The position numbers and the translations under genes were made by a program. A DNA stretch of 64,000 nt from NCBI GenBank assembly GCA_013399305.1, contig VXAI01000013.1, forward strand, positions 7,277,132 through 7,341,131, given 5' to 3'. This DNA is from Rostratula benghalensis (taxonomy: Eukaryota > Chordata > Aves > Charadriiformes > Rostratulidae). The notes under the pieces were generated by a model, which was given only the letters and a program-made list of their open reading frames with translations, ran no database searches and had not been told where the DNA came from. Shown piece by piece: positions 25,051 to 39,071 of the stretch. Every line of letters starts with the position of its first letter. The first letter of the stretch is position 1.

Positions 25051-27356
25051 GCTTTTACAGGGCTAGCATAACAATAAACATTTGGTTATGTGGGCAAGCT
25101 TGGACTCAGATAAGGTTGAGCTCTATGGCCAAACACTCAAGGTGTCATTTGCTTCCAAAAATGAATACTTTTTATACCCTACTCATTACAACTACTTACA
25201 GCATTATCTTTAACCTTGGCTGTAAAACGGTGCATTGGAATATCTGATCTCCACCACGCCTCTGTGAAACAGCACAAGCGCAGAGGTGAGTCTTGTGCAG
25301 AAACACCACAAGGCCCAAGAGTGACCTAACCCTCTGTCTTCACGTCAGCAGCAAACATTACTAAATGTTGGTAACAAAAGTTGTGGGAGAACTGTGTAGG
25401 ACCAGACATAACATGAAGGCACCTAAGTGCTCCCTCTGCACGCTTTTCATGGGTGCACTAAGACAGACAAGATCCTTATTTCTGCTTTATATTGTTCTAA
25501 TTGCAAGACTGGGTGCTCCAAAAATGTGAATGTTCCCCAAATCTCTGTGCCAAAATTGCCCCCTCAACATCTCCTTTGGTTATGCAGAGGCATCACATTG
25601 AATTGAATGGCAAATAGTAAAAGTATCATTGTAGGAAATAGATGTTGGAAAAGGCAGTAAATACTTTTTTTTTTTCCTCATGGACATATTTAGTTCTTTT
25701 TAAGAGTAGGGTTGCATACTACATGTTATGTTTTGGGATTTTTTTAGACTGAATCAGCCCTTTAATAGTAGTTTGTTCATTTATTTAGCACTGTGGAAAC
25801 CATAACTCTACTTGTATGAATCACCCCCTTATGTATGCTAAATATTGACAGCATCTGCATTTAGCAAATTTCATTGCTTCCTCACCACTCCTAAAGTGCA
25901 GGAAAGTGCTGTGCCCATCTAGACCTACAAATGTTTACAGCCACCTTTTTCTTTTATCAGCCAAGGGCAGTTAATCCCTGAAGGAGAGGAGGTGCAGTAT
26001 GTTTTTAATTTGCTGTTCTCAGTCCCAAACACTATTTTATTTAATTCTCCTCTGTTCCGTCCCAAAGCAAACAACTGGTTGTCTGCTCCCTATTCCCCCA
26101 TGGCTCTGCTGTTTCAGGCTGCTTGTTTGAATCTCCTTGAGGAATCCTGTTTCTTCAAAACAGTCAGACTTCAAAAGAGAAGTATCAAGGGGGCAATGGC
26201 TGTCACTCTGTGTAAGTAAAAATTACTTTTTAGCTTAGCATTCTCCTCATGTTTTCCATACACTGAGATTTTTCGGAATCTCAGCTTCCTCTGTATTTTG
26301 AAAAAAATCTTCATCTGCTCTCTCTGTGCCGTTCATCTCCAGTTGGATGGAGGCAGAAGTCTGATGGTAGCACACAGCTGTGATGATTACTGAGGGACTG
26401 AAGAAGAGGTGGGAGATGATGTTCTTAGCACAGAGGCTGTTCTTGGCAGAGGCGTGAGATAAGGTCCTAAGGGACATGGTTCTGCTAGGAGGCGTGCTTT
26501 GGGGAATAAGACAAGACAGTTTAAGGTGGGATTTTAAGAAATGGAAAAAATACAGAAAGCTTAATGGAAGAGGAGATTACAGTGGTGAAACCTGCTGCAG
26601 GGTGAGGAAATGGTAACAAAAATTCAGTTCCTGAAACACAGGTATTTAGTGCTATTTGAGATATTCTGCAGTACTTTAGACATCTTCACAGAACTGTCAG
26701 TTAAAATACAGACATGAGGGAGCTTTCCCAGACTTTCAAGTGAAGATTTCCAAGGACAGATCTCTATGTGTATTTGATTGAATTATACCCAGTATACCTA
26801 GTAACACACAGAAATTGTAGAGAAAGAATGACTGATCTGAGAAGCGAGCACACAAAAAGTAATCACTGAAAACAGCAAAAGCAAAGTAGAAAAAGAAAGG
26901 AAGACTGGGCAAGTTATATAAACTGGAGAAAACATGCTGAGGAGCAGAAAACAGAGACGCCAGGGATCTCTGGGGTAACAGTAAACAAGCAGAAAACTGC
27001 AGTGCTGCTTAAAAGTGTAAGCTCACACTCCACTAGCAAGGTACTGGCAGACATTCAGTAGACAAGTCAGGTTAAACTTCAAAAATATCCATGTCCCACA
27101 AGCCCCTGAGTTCAGCACAGCTGTTATTCTGCAATGTCAGGCACCCATCAGTGGGTATATTGAATCAGTCTATGGAAGTTATTATTTTTTTAGAAGTTAT
27201 TACTTTTATTATTTTCTAAATTAAAGCTAAAACTGAGGCCATTCCATAAAAGAAAAACATTGGACCTTCCAGAGTCCCTGTAGCTTGACTGCATGTTACA
27301 AATGACCAATTATCTGGCTTCCTATACTATATACTCAAGAATGTCCCTAAAGGGTC

Positions 27357-27374
27357 AAAAAAAAAAAAAAAAAG
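27357..27374. repeat. Poly(A) run, 18 bases
   Basis: An uninterrupted A run. It lies about 100 bases before a long purine-rich tract on the same strand. Confidence 0.85.
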
Positions 27375-27467
27375 CAAGATAGTGCCCCCACTCTGTTTAG
27401 TTCGTATTTCTTAACTTTTTTATTCACCTTTCAGTCTTGAGAGAATATGAAGAAGGTAAAGGTATTT

Positions 27468-27590
27468 TTCAAATAGAGAGGAAAAGGTACAAAATTAAAG
27501 GAAAAAAAAAAAGAGAGGAAGAAAAGGGAAAGGAGGAAATTTAAAAGCAGGAAAGGACAATAGGAAGGAAAAAAAGTGCATTGGAATAGG
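27468..27590 (+). repeat. Polypurine (A/G-rich) tract
   Basis: A low-complexity strand-asymmetric segment dominated by A and G, including an 11-A run and several aggaaa/gagagg words, with only scattered T and C. Such tracts can form triplex structures, but nothing in the sequence assigns a role. Confidence 0.65.
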
Positions 27591-30500
27591 CATTTTTATT
27601 GTTGTGGAAAATGCTTGCTATATAACTGTATGGTAGAACACAAATACTTACCTTGTCATTAGAGGCCAAAGGACATAAGACACAAAATCTAAATACGTTG
27701 GGTCAATGTTTTCCCCATTTATACACGACAGAATAATAGGTTTTGTTAGGAATAGCAGAATTTCTAATTAAGAATAACATGAAATTTTACCTGCTCTTGT
27801 GGAGACAATGTTGGATATTCCAGCACGTTGGGGTTTTTTTGTTGTTATATTCATTTCCATGTTTGGCTGACAAGAGATTTGCAGGGATATAGGTAAAAGT
27901 TTTTAAGGCCTTAACTATTCCAAATATCCTGAAAGCTGTTTCCACAATCACCCTTTTCTTCTACAGCATTATTCCTCCACTCTCCTTCCAGAAAGGGTTT
28001 TACACTTCCCTTCACTTAAGATGATGGGTTTCTTTGTATGTGCACCTCACTGCAAAATCTCTTCCTAATTTCAGCCGTTCTATCATGGACCCTACAGAAA
28101 ATTGATAGGGCATCTTCCTCCTACAACTGACCTTCAGAGAGAGCGTAAGTAAAGATCAAGGGTTGGAAGATAGAAGGTCAAACTTTGAAGCACATACTTT
28201 GCTTATGTCTAAATCAAACTTCCTTGCCAGCTGGTAAGAGAGAGCACAAAAAGGATCACAGAGGGGATCCTTTTCCCCAGCAGGAGGAAAGGGAAAGGAA
28301 GACAGTGGAGAAGCAGCATCTTCATCTTCTCAACTTAGATCAACTGGGCATGGCTTGAGGCAGTGTGCACAGTGCTGCTGGGAGAGAAGTTTCAGCTGCA
28401 AGAAGAGAGTTGTTAGGGTGCTCATGTCCAAAAACCCAGACATGAAACTGCTGTAGTTTTTACCTCCAAGCAAGTCTGCAGTGATATGTTCAGTTCACTT
28501 GGATGTTCCGTTCAGACCATGCTTTAGTTCTTCTTGATAAAAAACTTGAAAAATATGCTACTTAATAGCAACTTTGTCTGGGTAGACCACAAAAATAAAG
28601 AAAGACAGGGACTAATTCAGCCTAACGGGTTTTTTTATTGCCAAGCTGCATTTATAGATTTCATTACTATACTCAATACTAGTGAACCTGGTAAATTTCT
28701 TCTATTAATATTCTTACTTTGTTCTACTAATATTTATAGACCATGCCTCCTTCAACTTTTTTATATCTTGGCATTCACCAAACATTTGCTTAGCAAGTAA
28801 ATGCATCATATTTACTAGATAACCTTTGACTCTTCATGGAAACAAGGAGGTATTCAAGATGGAAAACGGATTTATTTTCAGTGGCTCTGAACTGTCCATC
28901 CTAGTATTAAGTCTGTACAAAATGTACAGACCGATGTACTGGAAGGCAAAATAACCAGCCCCTAATGTCTCACCAAGAAATCACACTTCTGTAAGCAGAA
29001 ATTATTTTGTTTAAGGCACTTTAGCAGGCAACGTACTGCAGTTAGCATAAAGAAATTTTCTACCTAGCTCTGGTTATGGCTTGACATGCAATTTGGCTTC
29101 ATGAGCTTGTTCTTCTGCACCTTTGTCCTTTTTAATCTCACTGCAAATCAGGTGAGGCAACTAGAAAGTTAGTTATGTAGTATATAGTGCCTGACACATA
29201 GAAAGTCCCAGTTTTCGTGACAGCTGAGAATGCAGGAATCAAGATACTAAGGAAGGGTATCCATATCACCCAACTGTATGATCCTAATTCAGCCTAGGAG
29301 GCTACTCCATTTGTCAGTAAATCATAGTTCACCTGAACGGCCTACAGTTCTCGATTGATAGGCAAGCGTTACAGGTGCTCAGCCACATCTTGTGCCTATT
29401 GCTCAGCAAGTAATATGCTCTCAATTGAAATTCACCACATGTTTGAAGGGGTTCTGTGGGCCCAAGTTGAACCAAAGCAAAAGAAAAAAATAAAAAAAAA
29501 AAATCAGCTCAGTTGTTGACTTCCTATTTTACTTCTCATGGAGGAAAAAGAGTAAGAAAAAATACTTTAGCAATACAGGTTCTGAATAAATGAGAACCAC
29601 CCACAGATCTGGCAAAAAATGACTGTAGCGCATAGTCATTTTATTGATGTGAATAGCACCATTGGTGCCAGCAGAACCACTGCTTGGGAACACAGGCAAG
29701 TTCTGTTTTTATAAGTTTATGGTTTCCCAAAGTAATTAAAGTACCATTAGTTCTAGGTAAAGTCTGCTCTAAGTAATATCAACATTTGTAATTTATTTTA
29801 AAAGCTCCTCCTTGTCACCAAACTATAAACGGGGCAATATGTCTGTCAGCTTGCCACTTGGTGAAGAACAATAGCTGAATACCTATGACAAAGAAGAACT
29901 GTCTAATTAGTCTACATTTTTCAAAGAATAATTGCCTGTCAACCAGTTAAACCATCTTTCTGGTAACACATTTCCCAGGGCAGCAATTGAAATTACAGGT
30001 ATGTTCATGTGGATCTCTGATAATATAAATCTTCCTCAAAAGCTGTCCTATTTCTATTGTTTTATAGAAAAGAATATTTCCAGTGCTATTTTATATTTGA
30101 AGTGTAGGCCATAAAATTAAGGAAAAAATATATTTAAAAGGTTTTCAGGGCTCTAGCAACTATAGTGTGCAACTAATGTACAGTTCCTCATTTCAAATAA
30201 CAAGGCCAATGAGTTCTTTTATGGCATATGGCAAATGTTCCTCATTTAGAACAGTTTAAAACATTGCTGTTAGTTTTTCAGAAGACATAAAGCCCATGCA
30301 TTAACAGTGGCATGAACAGAACAGTGTGCGGTTGAAGAAAAAGGTATTGAATATTAATGCTGTCACTCCAGGTAAAGATGGAAGCTATTTTTGGATCTTC
30401 CTTTCCAGTTGTGCTTAGAGCAATAATGTATTCATTATCAGACTCCATAGGGACCTTTGCACAGTAAAACTTATTCAGTCTGCAGTGGTACAGAGGTAAA

Positions 30501-33350
30501 AGTACCTTAGCAAACATAAAGCATATTTCAATAAATATTAGTATCTTTAGCAAAGCTCAGAGGAGATATTTTCCAATACCTCATTATGTATCATGCCTTC
30601 TTATTCTAACAGTAATTAGACACCAGGGAATTAATAGATCTGAAACTGGGATAAACAACTAAATTAGAGATGTCTTATACTTGTTTTGTTCTAGTTATAT
30701 CCCTGAAAATGAATCTGACATGATGTAATCAAGAAACCACTAAGAACATAGCAGAGAACTCTGCTTACTTATTTATTGGATGTTGGTTTTTATATGACTT
30801 AGATTTGCGTAACTCAGCCCTTTGTGTTGTGTAATTTGTGTACTGTGATTTACAAATCACTCACAGTGAATTTCTGTTTTTATTAAGGCCAGGTTTTTAC
30901 AGCCTTCAAGTTTACAAACTGAGGAAGTTTGCACTTTCAAACTTACCAGGACCATCAGCAATACAGCACTCTACTAACTGTTTATTCTCTTGTCATTATC
31001 ACCCAAAGCACTATGTATTACATTTAACCACAGGCTGCTAACATTTGCTAGGAAATAGTGAAGTGGGTTTTTTACCTTAGCAGAGAAAGGCTAATTGCAG
31101 TATTTGGCTTCCCAATGTATATAGAAGCAGAAATAAAAATCTCTGCCAATTTTAGTATGCCTTTGAAGCACAGAACTAATCACTATTCAGAAGATTACAC
31201 AGCAGAAGCCAAAAAACTCTTTCTTTTGCCATCTGAAGTGGCAGACACCACATGTGGCAGGGTTTGTGTTCATTTGACATTCATTACTAGAATTCTCTTA
31301 ACACCAGCCTTCAGGAGTATTTCTGTCACTATCTGTGAAGCAAAAATAATGATTTTTTCTTTCAGATTTTCAAAATACAAACAATGCCACAGATGGTATT
31401 TCACACGGATATTTTTTTTTTTTTCAAATTGCACTGAGCTTAATTAACTTAGTGATTATTCTACTACAAGACCTAACATGAATATTTGTCAAAATACTAT
31501 GTTCATTCGTTTTGCTAAAAAAAAAAACCCAACACCTTTATATATTGCTTTTAGGTACCTATTTAAGTTTTACCTTAGCTAGGTTCAAAAATTTCAAGAG
31601 ATACCTCTTTACTTATATCACACAAGCATAAAGTGTAGCCTTATAGTTCCTTTAATTTAAAAACTATTTCCAGGAAAGGCTTTGTAGTTGTTTATATATG
31701 TTTAGCATGTGCAAGATCATTCAAAACATAATTTAACAGTAATGAACGGACTTTCAGAAGAAAATGTGTTACTTAGCAGTAGTAAAAAATAACTTACTTC
31801 CACTACCTATACAATATTCATTACTAACTAATAAAACAATTAAGCCCATAACTTGAATTCTCTTTTCTGGATTTCCAGAAGGTATTACAGTATTATTCAG
31901 AAAACATCCCTCTATTTCAGACTTTTTTTAGCAGTATTTTACAATTAATTTAATTCACTTCAAGATAAATGGGCATGAGATTCAGAAACAAGCATCTTCT
32001 CCCTACCTCTGCCTTACATTTTAGTTTCCAGGGCAGTATTTTGACCACCAATTGCCTAGTCTGACTAATAAAGCCTCCCAGAGGAATGTGTTCAGTACAA
32101 CCTTGCCCAGCCACCTGAGGCAGCTGATACTCAACAAGTTCCTGGCTCTGTCAAGACATTTCCCCAGCTGCCTCCCAAAGGTGTCCAAAACAGATGCCCT
32201 CTTTGCTCAGACTTTGCTGCAGTTGTGTCTGCACCCACTGAAATCAATCCAGACTTCAATATGTGCTGTTTGGTTAAAGTGGAGTGTTTTTCCAAGCAGG
32301 AAGAGGTTTTTATTGTATGCTAATAGCCCTTTTTACTCCCCAGGCAATTGATACTAAAGGATTTATTGAGGTTGTTGATTATTTTAAATGAAGCAAGTTT
32401 TCTTCCATAGAGAGCCATGAAAAGGATCAAATTTTCTTAGCAATATTTTCATTTTTAGATGTTGCTATCAAGAAGACAAATGACACAGACGGTCTTTGTC
32501 AAAGCTATTTCCTTCCTGGAGCTATAACACCAGGCATTCTTTCTATTGCCAAATAAAATAGGTCACACTACCCCCTATGTACAAAAAGGTAAAAGCGGAA
32601 GAAACTTCTAAGGAATGCCTCACAAAAACTGCAGCAGAAAATCCACTACTTCTTCAGAGCGACAAAAACTTGTGCCCAGTTTGGGGCTCTGTGTGGAGCA
32701 CTGAAGTAATTTACAGATGGATCTGATTATGAGAATTGATGGGATATTGCAAGTGGTGAGACAAGTTTTCTCTCCATGTTGAAAATATCACAATTATATA
32801 TAAGAAGGTGTTGCAGATTTCCACCCCTAGATTCAACATACACTTACTGCTAATCTGTTATCAAAGAGTTTGTCTTTCTTTTTCTTTTTCAGTGCTCATT
32901 CCCTCAAACTAATGTGATTTTTTCTGAAACTTACCAGGACCATAGCTCTTGATTTAGAGCCATTACCACGAGTATTTTCCAGGCTCTGTCAACACTGTCA
33001 TTGCAAACTCCAAGTTCCATTTATGTTGAGCAAAAATCCAGCACTTAGGTTCCTCCGCTATTTGTCAGTTTGCATGCTGAGTTACACCTTTGTGTAGATG
33101 GGTACCCACTCATCAAGTTGTCAGCACAAAACCACAGATATTAACTGAGTGGAGATTTATCTGTGAAGCATACCATCAAACTAAGGAGTAAATAACATAC
33201 GTTTTGTTTAAAAAAGTGTACCAGTCAATTAGGTACTTTCCAATAAAATTAATGCCGTTTTCTAAGTGAAGTATGAAAGCATGAGAAAAATTAACTCATT
33301 TTTCTCTCCTTTCTCTCTCTGCTTTTTCCTTCTGAAAAGATCCTTTGAAA

Positions 33351-33369
33351 GAATCCTTTGAAAGGATTC
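33351..33369. repeat. Perfect 9-bp palindrome with 1-base centre
   Basis: gaatccttt and aaaggattc flank a single G. The left part also belongs to a local direct duplication of tcctttgaaa (33341-33350 and 33353-33362), so the palindrome arose partly by tandem duplication. Confidence 0.8.
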
Positions 33370-33899
33370 TGAAGAGAGCTGTTCTTGTCTCTTTTTCCTT
33401 TTATTTCCTCTGGTAATTTCTTGAAGGCAATGATAAAATTTTTCTCAGACTGAACTCTTCATTTGATTACTCTGTTCTTCACAGGCTGAATTTTCAGGAG
33501 TGTGTCCATCCTGTGTGAGTCCTACCAAACCAACTAGATACGGACCATGCTTACAGAGCATAAGATATACCCACCTTGTAAATGCTGTGACTGAGGATAG
33601 GTATTCAAGATCATTTTCTATGTAATCTCTTCACACCAGAGAGACCAGGATTCAAGTCTAGCTTTAAAGTGAGTTGATATCCCTTTGCCACATCCTCAGG
33701 CAAGAATCTGAGCAAGGTCAGACAGGTACCCTACAACTGCTGCATTTCTATGTGTTTTCAGCCCTCATCTGCCCTCATCCTGTGTGCTACATCAACACTC
33801 AGGAGACCTCCTGATGTTCCAGCTGATTGTTCATTAAAGACTCCTGGGTTACCCACTTGACCAGAAGGCAATTCAGCTGGCAACAGCCATGCATTCAGA

Positions 33900-33960
33900 T
33901 CAGCACGGTTTGTATCCCTTAGATGTCATTCACCCAAGAATACTGGTGAATTTGGAGAGG
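33900..33960 (+). mobile_element. Possible tiny CR1 ORF2 remnant
   Basis: The words 'cccttagatgtcattcaccc' and 'aagaatactggtgaat' resemble the CR1 ORF2 segment encoding LDGIHPRVL, as in the copy at 3606-3636 ('gggattcacccaagagtact'). Only about 30-45 bases align and nothing on either side continues the match, so chance similarity is a real alternative. Confidence 0.3.
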
Positions 33961-35615
33961 CAACCAAAGGAAAACACCTATAAACAGACCACTATGCAGT
34001 AAGAATATTGATGCATGGCTTCCCATGGCTCTGTGTCCCCCCAGCCCTCCCCATGCCTCCTTCCACAGATCTCACAATATACTCCCCACACGCAATGATC
34101 GCTGTGGGCTGGGACCAGCCTCAAGCCACCCACGGGCTGCCAGGCACAAGTCACCAGCCTTTCCCTCAGGAATGGAAATCTCTCTCCTCTCTTTAGGGAG
34201 CAGTCATAACCAGACTTGTGAGAACTTAAACATGCTCAGGGCCTCAATTCTTCTCTGAAGTGTGAACCATCATCAAAAATTTGAAAAATCTTTTGGAAGG
34301 CAGAGAATAACATACAGAAAAGACAGCCGTATATGCTTTCTTCTTTAGGAAATCATGCTAAAATATTTCAGATATCATATATATCGTACCTATGTATGGT
34401 CTAAGAAAGAATAACATTACTGGATTTAGAAAAACAACTACATTTTTCTATATCAGATGGACCATCAAGTTTCCATCAAGAACACAACAGTGGCCTCATT
34501 GACATTTTGCTTTTCCTTCCAGTGGGAACAGAATTCAGACAAGAATGGACAAATATATCAAACAGCAACAGGTCAGACTGTTTAGGTGTATGTTTGGCTT
34601 TGATTAATTAAGTATATACTATATATCCCTCTGGGACTTATATGCTATTAACAACTAGGCTGGGAAACTTCATGAACAGACAAATGGACTCTGCAAGACA
34701 ATGCTGTTGGTTGCACCAACAGAAGTTGAGAGCCTGTGAAAAAACTTAGCATACTATATTAAATGTGACAAGAGATGTATTAGTTAAAAAGACTAGTCAG
34801 AAGCTATTTTTGCTGCTGTGAACTATGGAAACAGGTTACGTGCTGCTTTTGTATAATTTTTAGAAGGAACTCTGGGCATGTCTCCCACTCTCATTCATTT
34901 GTTGTCGGCACCACTTGGGATGTCTATTTGATGTCTAATAGCAAATTGCCTGCATAACGCAATTCTGCTGGAGCCCACTAAACCTGAGCTCTACTTTATC
35001 AATGCAAAGTGCTTATTACTGGTCTGAAGTTAAAGTTATTGATTCTGTTCTCAACGCAGATATTATAAATCTTCAGGCAACACTGAATTATGTAGGTCAC
35101 ACCTGACCCTTCTGAAGAACCTATTCATAAACTTGCACCCCCCATCAGAGTCCCACTTCTAGAAACAATTGTTCAGGCAGGAGGAGACAACAATGAAGAG
35201 TTTCATCCCATCCAACAGATGCTAAATGACACAGAAGCATTAGCAGAGGACAAAGCTAGAAACAAGAAACATTGGAATCATGCATACAATCTTCCAGAGA
35301 ACATAGTATAGTATTAGATGTTATGTATAGTAATAATAATGATGACTTAAGAACAACAACAAAGAAAAATACTACAGCAGAAAAGTTTTTTTCAGTGAAT
35401 ATGATGATGCAATTGACAATGAATATAAGAACCAGTCACGAGTTACCCCTGCAAAGGAATTAACAAACATGAAATCAAAGAGGGGAGGAAATTGCTTTTT
35501 AGATATGTTTCTATACTCCTATTATAGATCCAGTAACAATCAAGATTTAAATCTCACAGTTTTTCACATTTGTGGCTATGTAAACTGCTAATATTTCAAT
35601 AGGGGAAAAAAACAG

Positions 35616-35633
35616 AAAAAAAAAAAAAAAAAA
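35616..35633. repeat. Poly(A) run, 18 bases
   Basis: An uninterrupted A run preceded by aaacag and followed by gccctcag. No retrotransposed body was recognised upstream. Confidence 0.85.
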
Positions 35634-38600
35634 GCCCTCAGTGCAGACAAAGGGCGAGAAAGACACAGCACTTCTTAAAATAGGAACTTCTATATTGCAC
35701 CAAGTTCTGGAGGCATTATCTCACCAGTGGAGCTGATGTTAGGCTCTCACAGCTCCCAGCATAATTGAAAAGGTTTATCTTCCCACAAAGAAGAGAGCCT
35801 TCACCTCACTACTGTAAAGAGCACTTCTCTCCATTTCCTCCAGGTTCCTCTTGGCTGCCGCCCAGCAGATCTCAGACAGCTGATGTGCTGCAGGATGCAG
35901 TGGAGTTTGAAGCTTTTCCTTCGGGGACCAGTGACGTATACACCTTTACCATTGTATTGTGCCATTAAAAGGAGAATAAGCTTTGATGCACATTGCACTG
36001 GCACACATCTTAGATGGGAAAAGTGTTCATTGTAAAACTGGTTTTACGATCCATTCAGATCCTCAGAGATACACCTGGTATTAGCCTCACATAGTTACTC
36101 AATCCCTACTTTTGTTTCCCGTTATGGGCTGTATTCGTATCTGTAATAAACCATACTAAACTTCACACATCACATGGTATGGATCTGCACTGGGGAATAC
36201 ACACTTGCTCAAAAGGTGTCCTGGAGATTTAAGCAATCAGTATTGGTACAGAGATACCTGTCAGCTTTGCGAATGTTCCTGTGGTTCCCTTTTGGTTTAC
36301 TGATTCACACAATACAATAATAAAAAACTGCTTCCGTTTATAGTCAAATAGAAGTATGTCTTTGGGCATGGTAACATTCAGATTAGGATCAGAGGCCAGG
36401 TTAAGCATAATGGTCAAGTTTAAAAACTGGGTGTGTAGAAAATTTGAACACAGTTCTAATGATATTGAAATAAAAATGTATGAAATGTTTCTCCAGAATA
36501 GCTGAAGTCTCTTGAGCTCACCTACATGAGCACACCTTTCACATGAATTCAAACCCCAGAGCATTTCAAGAGCCTCATATTCCAAGCAGCGATGGTTCAG
36601 ACATTCCTTCCTCCCAGTAGAATTGAAGCAGAAAGCAGATGTTCACCCTGCCCTCTTAGATCCTCCTCCTCCTGATGCACAGGGGTAAGAGACTTACAGG
36701 AAAATGGTAGCTGTTCATTTTTTTCCAAATTAAGTAACAGAAAATATATCTTTTTAATAATTACAAAAGGTTATTTCTGTTTTGTTGTAGGTAAATAGCA
36801 ACGCTGTCATTAATATAGATTTAAGGTACAAAAGAATAAAAAGGGAAGGTGCGTATCGTGAAATGGATGAGGCAGTAAATAATTTGTTACTGGCTCTGCT
36901 GAAGAAAAAATAAACTGTCCTAAACGATCACAAACCAGTGGAGGATTTCTTACAGATGATGCAGCACAGTGGCAGCTCACCATGCTCACATCTGAACAAA
37001 ACCTCTACTTAAACTCGTTCCCTAGATCATCTTCCTGTCGTAGGATGCATCTACTTAAGCATCACCATAATTAAAAGAAAATAAACTTAACAATTAACTC
37101 CCCACACACTTTCTTTTTTTTTCACAAGTCTGGGAAAGAAGGTCGATCATTGCCATTTCTATTTTTAAATCCCCGGGAGGCACTCTGATACTGCAGTGAC
37201 ACAAAATCTGAGACAGGCAAATGGATTTTGTAACTGAAATCTGAAATATTATTATCAGGTCCTCCAGAAGATGTAATGTTAGTCCCAAGGGCAATACAGT
37301 GATGTGGACACATTGCTTCATGTTATAAATCCCATCTAATTTTTTCATTTCTGTCCCTTTGTCTCCCTTGCAACGTGTCCTCCACCCACAAGCAGAGAAC
37401 TGAATGGAGAGAACTGTTTACCAGGAAGATTTGTGCCTGGAAGGAATGTGATGCACTTTCTGCGTTATCTCTGTGAAAAATGGATGATCTTTCCTGCAAT
37501 AGTGACTAACCCAGCACTACTGAATCCAGACATTGAGTCATGAATATTTCACGACATTTTCAGAAATAGGCAAATAAGTGTAGGAGCCAGAAACTTTTCA
37601 GGCAGATGACATTGCACTGGAGCCTTCATAGCAATTAGGCATCAGTTGAATGACCAGAAACACATGCAGACTTTTACCTGTTAAATCATGAGTTATATCA
37701 AATAGGGAAAAAAAAAAAATCTCAAAATATGAATTTGGTCTTTTTTAGTACATGCAATTCTTCATCTGACTAAATTACTTTTATTTCCCTGCAAAATATT
37801 TTTGAGTGAAGTTTTAACATCAGTCTTTAATCATTTATCATATCTTTGATGTTCCATCAATTCAATTTAAATTTCTTACTTGTAAAGATATTTTCTAAAA
37901 ATGTGTATGCAAAACAAGACATGTTCCATGACTTCAAAACCAGATGGGTTGTCAAATGGAACATATATAGCATATTTAAATTCTATGGTCTCTCATCATA
38001 AGGATCCACATTTATCTCAAGATGCACAATGATATCTATTTTTATCTTTTGCCTTCCAACTTAAAAAAAAAATTTACAGTTTGTTTTTTTTTAAATGCAA
38101 ACTTTTTTTCTTATAGTGTAAATTTGATAGCTACAGAAACAGAGATATAATGGGTAAAATGAACTCATCATGTACAGGAGGATAAAACATTTTTTTTCTG
38201 GAAGTTTGGTTTCTTTGAAGCCACTTCTGAGTGGAAGTCATGCCTGGAAATAGCTACAGAACTGAATTAAAGTCTCAGAAACCTGTGGGGATCTAAACAG
38301 CCCAACCTTAAAATAGAAATTTTTGTTTAGTCTATGTATCCAATTCAGCATTGCATTTCAACATGTCTGCAAGTTTTATCATCAAGCAAAACCAGCACAA
38401 GTTCTGCAGAACAGGAGTAAGCTTAATGGCTCTGTAGAATATACGGGCCAAATATTGCCATCGTTACACTGTCTGCCCAGTGCTTTGAAGAGCTGGTATT
38501 AATTCATTGCGTTATGTGGTGGAATATGCATGTGCTGACAGAAAGGTTCTTTCTTAATTATCAGCTCCGTAGTGGAAAATACCAATCAGTTAACTACTCT

Positions 38601-39004
38601 TTTTAAAGTTAACAACAGGTTGAAAAACACTTAGTAATGTTAATGAATATAAATATGAAATTAATATTAATGCTTTCCATGGGAAATTGAGACAAAAGCC
38701 CACTAAACAAATTGTGGTTTGCAGTTAATTAAATATTTTTATAATTGCAAGCTATACTACACTGAGCATGCCTAAAGTCAAACTCACATGCATTCATGAT
38801 GAAAGTTTGCTGAGCTACAAGCTGGACACAAAATATACTGGTAATTCAAAAGACACTTTTTTTTTGGTAAAATCATGGCTTTAACAAATATTCCCCCTTA
38901 ATCTTAACACCGCTGAGCTGTTACTATATTTCATTACCTGACGAGTTGAGCTCAGGATCTATCTGTGTTGTAATTCACTGGTTTGTAGTATTAAACTGAG
39001 TGTG

Positions 39005-39071
39005 TTTGAAGTACAAACTATGACAGGCAATAATGGAGTATATTTAAACTACAAACTGTGACAGTCAATAA
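39005..39071. repeat. Diverged direct duplication, 29 bases at a 38-base offset
   Basis: The copy at 39005-39033 matches the copy at 39043-39071 in 25 of 29 positions. The shared core is tacaaact(a/g)tgacag. The mismatches suggest an old duplication. Confidence 0.7.

Larger units (their letters stand above)
19883..33890. other. Long unique AT-rich stretch, no confirmed gene
   Basis: About 14 kb without a recognised gene or clear young transposon. It contains poly(A) runs at 25032-25050 and 27357-27374, a purine-rich tract at about 27468-27590, an imperfect AAT-rich microsatellite at 23825-23856 and a palindrome at 33351-33369. The plus-strand 150-codon frame at 22352-22804 lies in purine-biased DNA and has no family resemblance. 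A weak minus-strand exon-like segment at 30278-30479 is discussed among the findings. Confidence 0.45.

Noticed and set aside
33600..33720. MIR-like wording 'accaggattcaagtctagct'
   Set aside because: Only one short stretch matches; the following core and tail of a MIR are not found.
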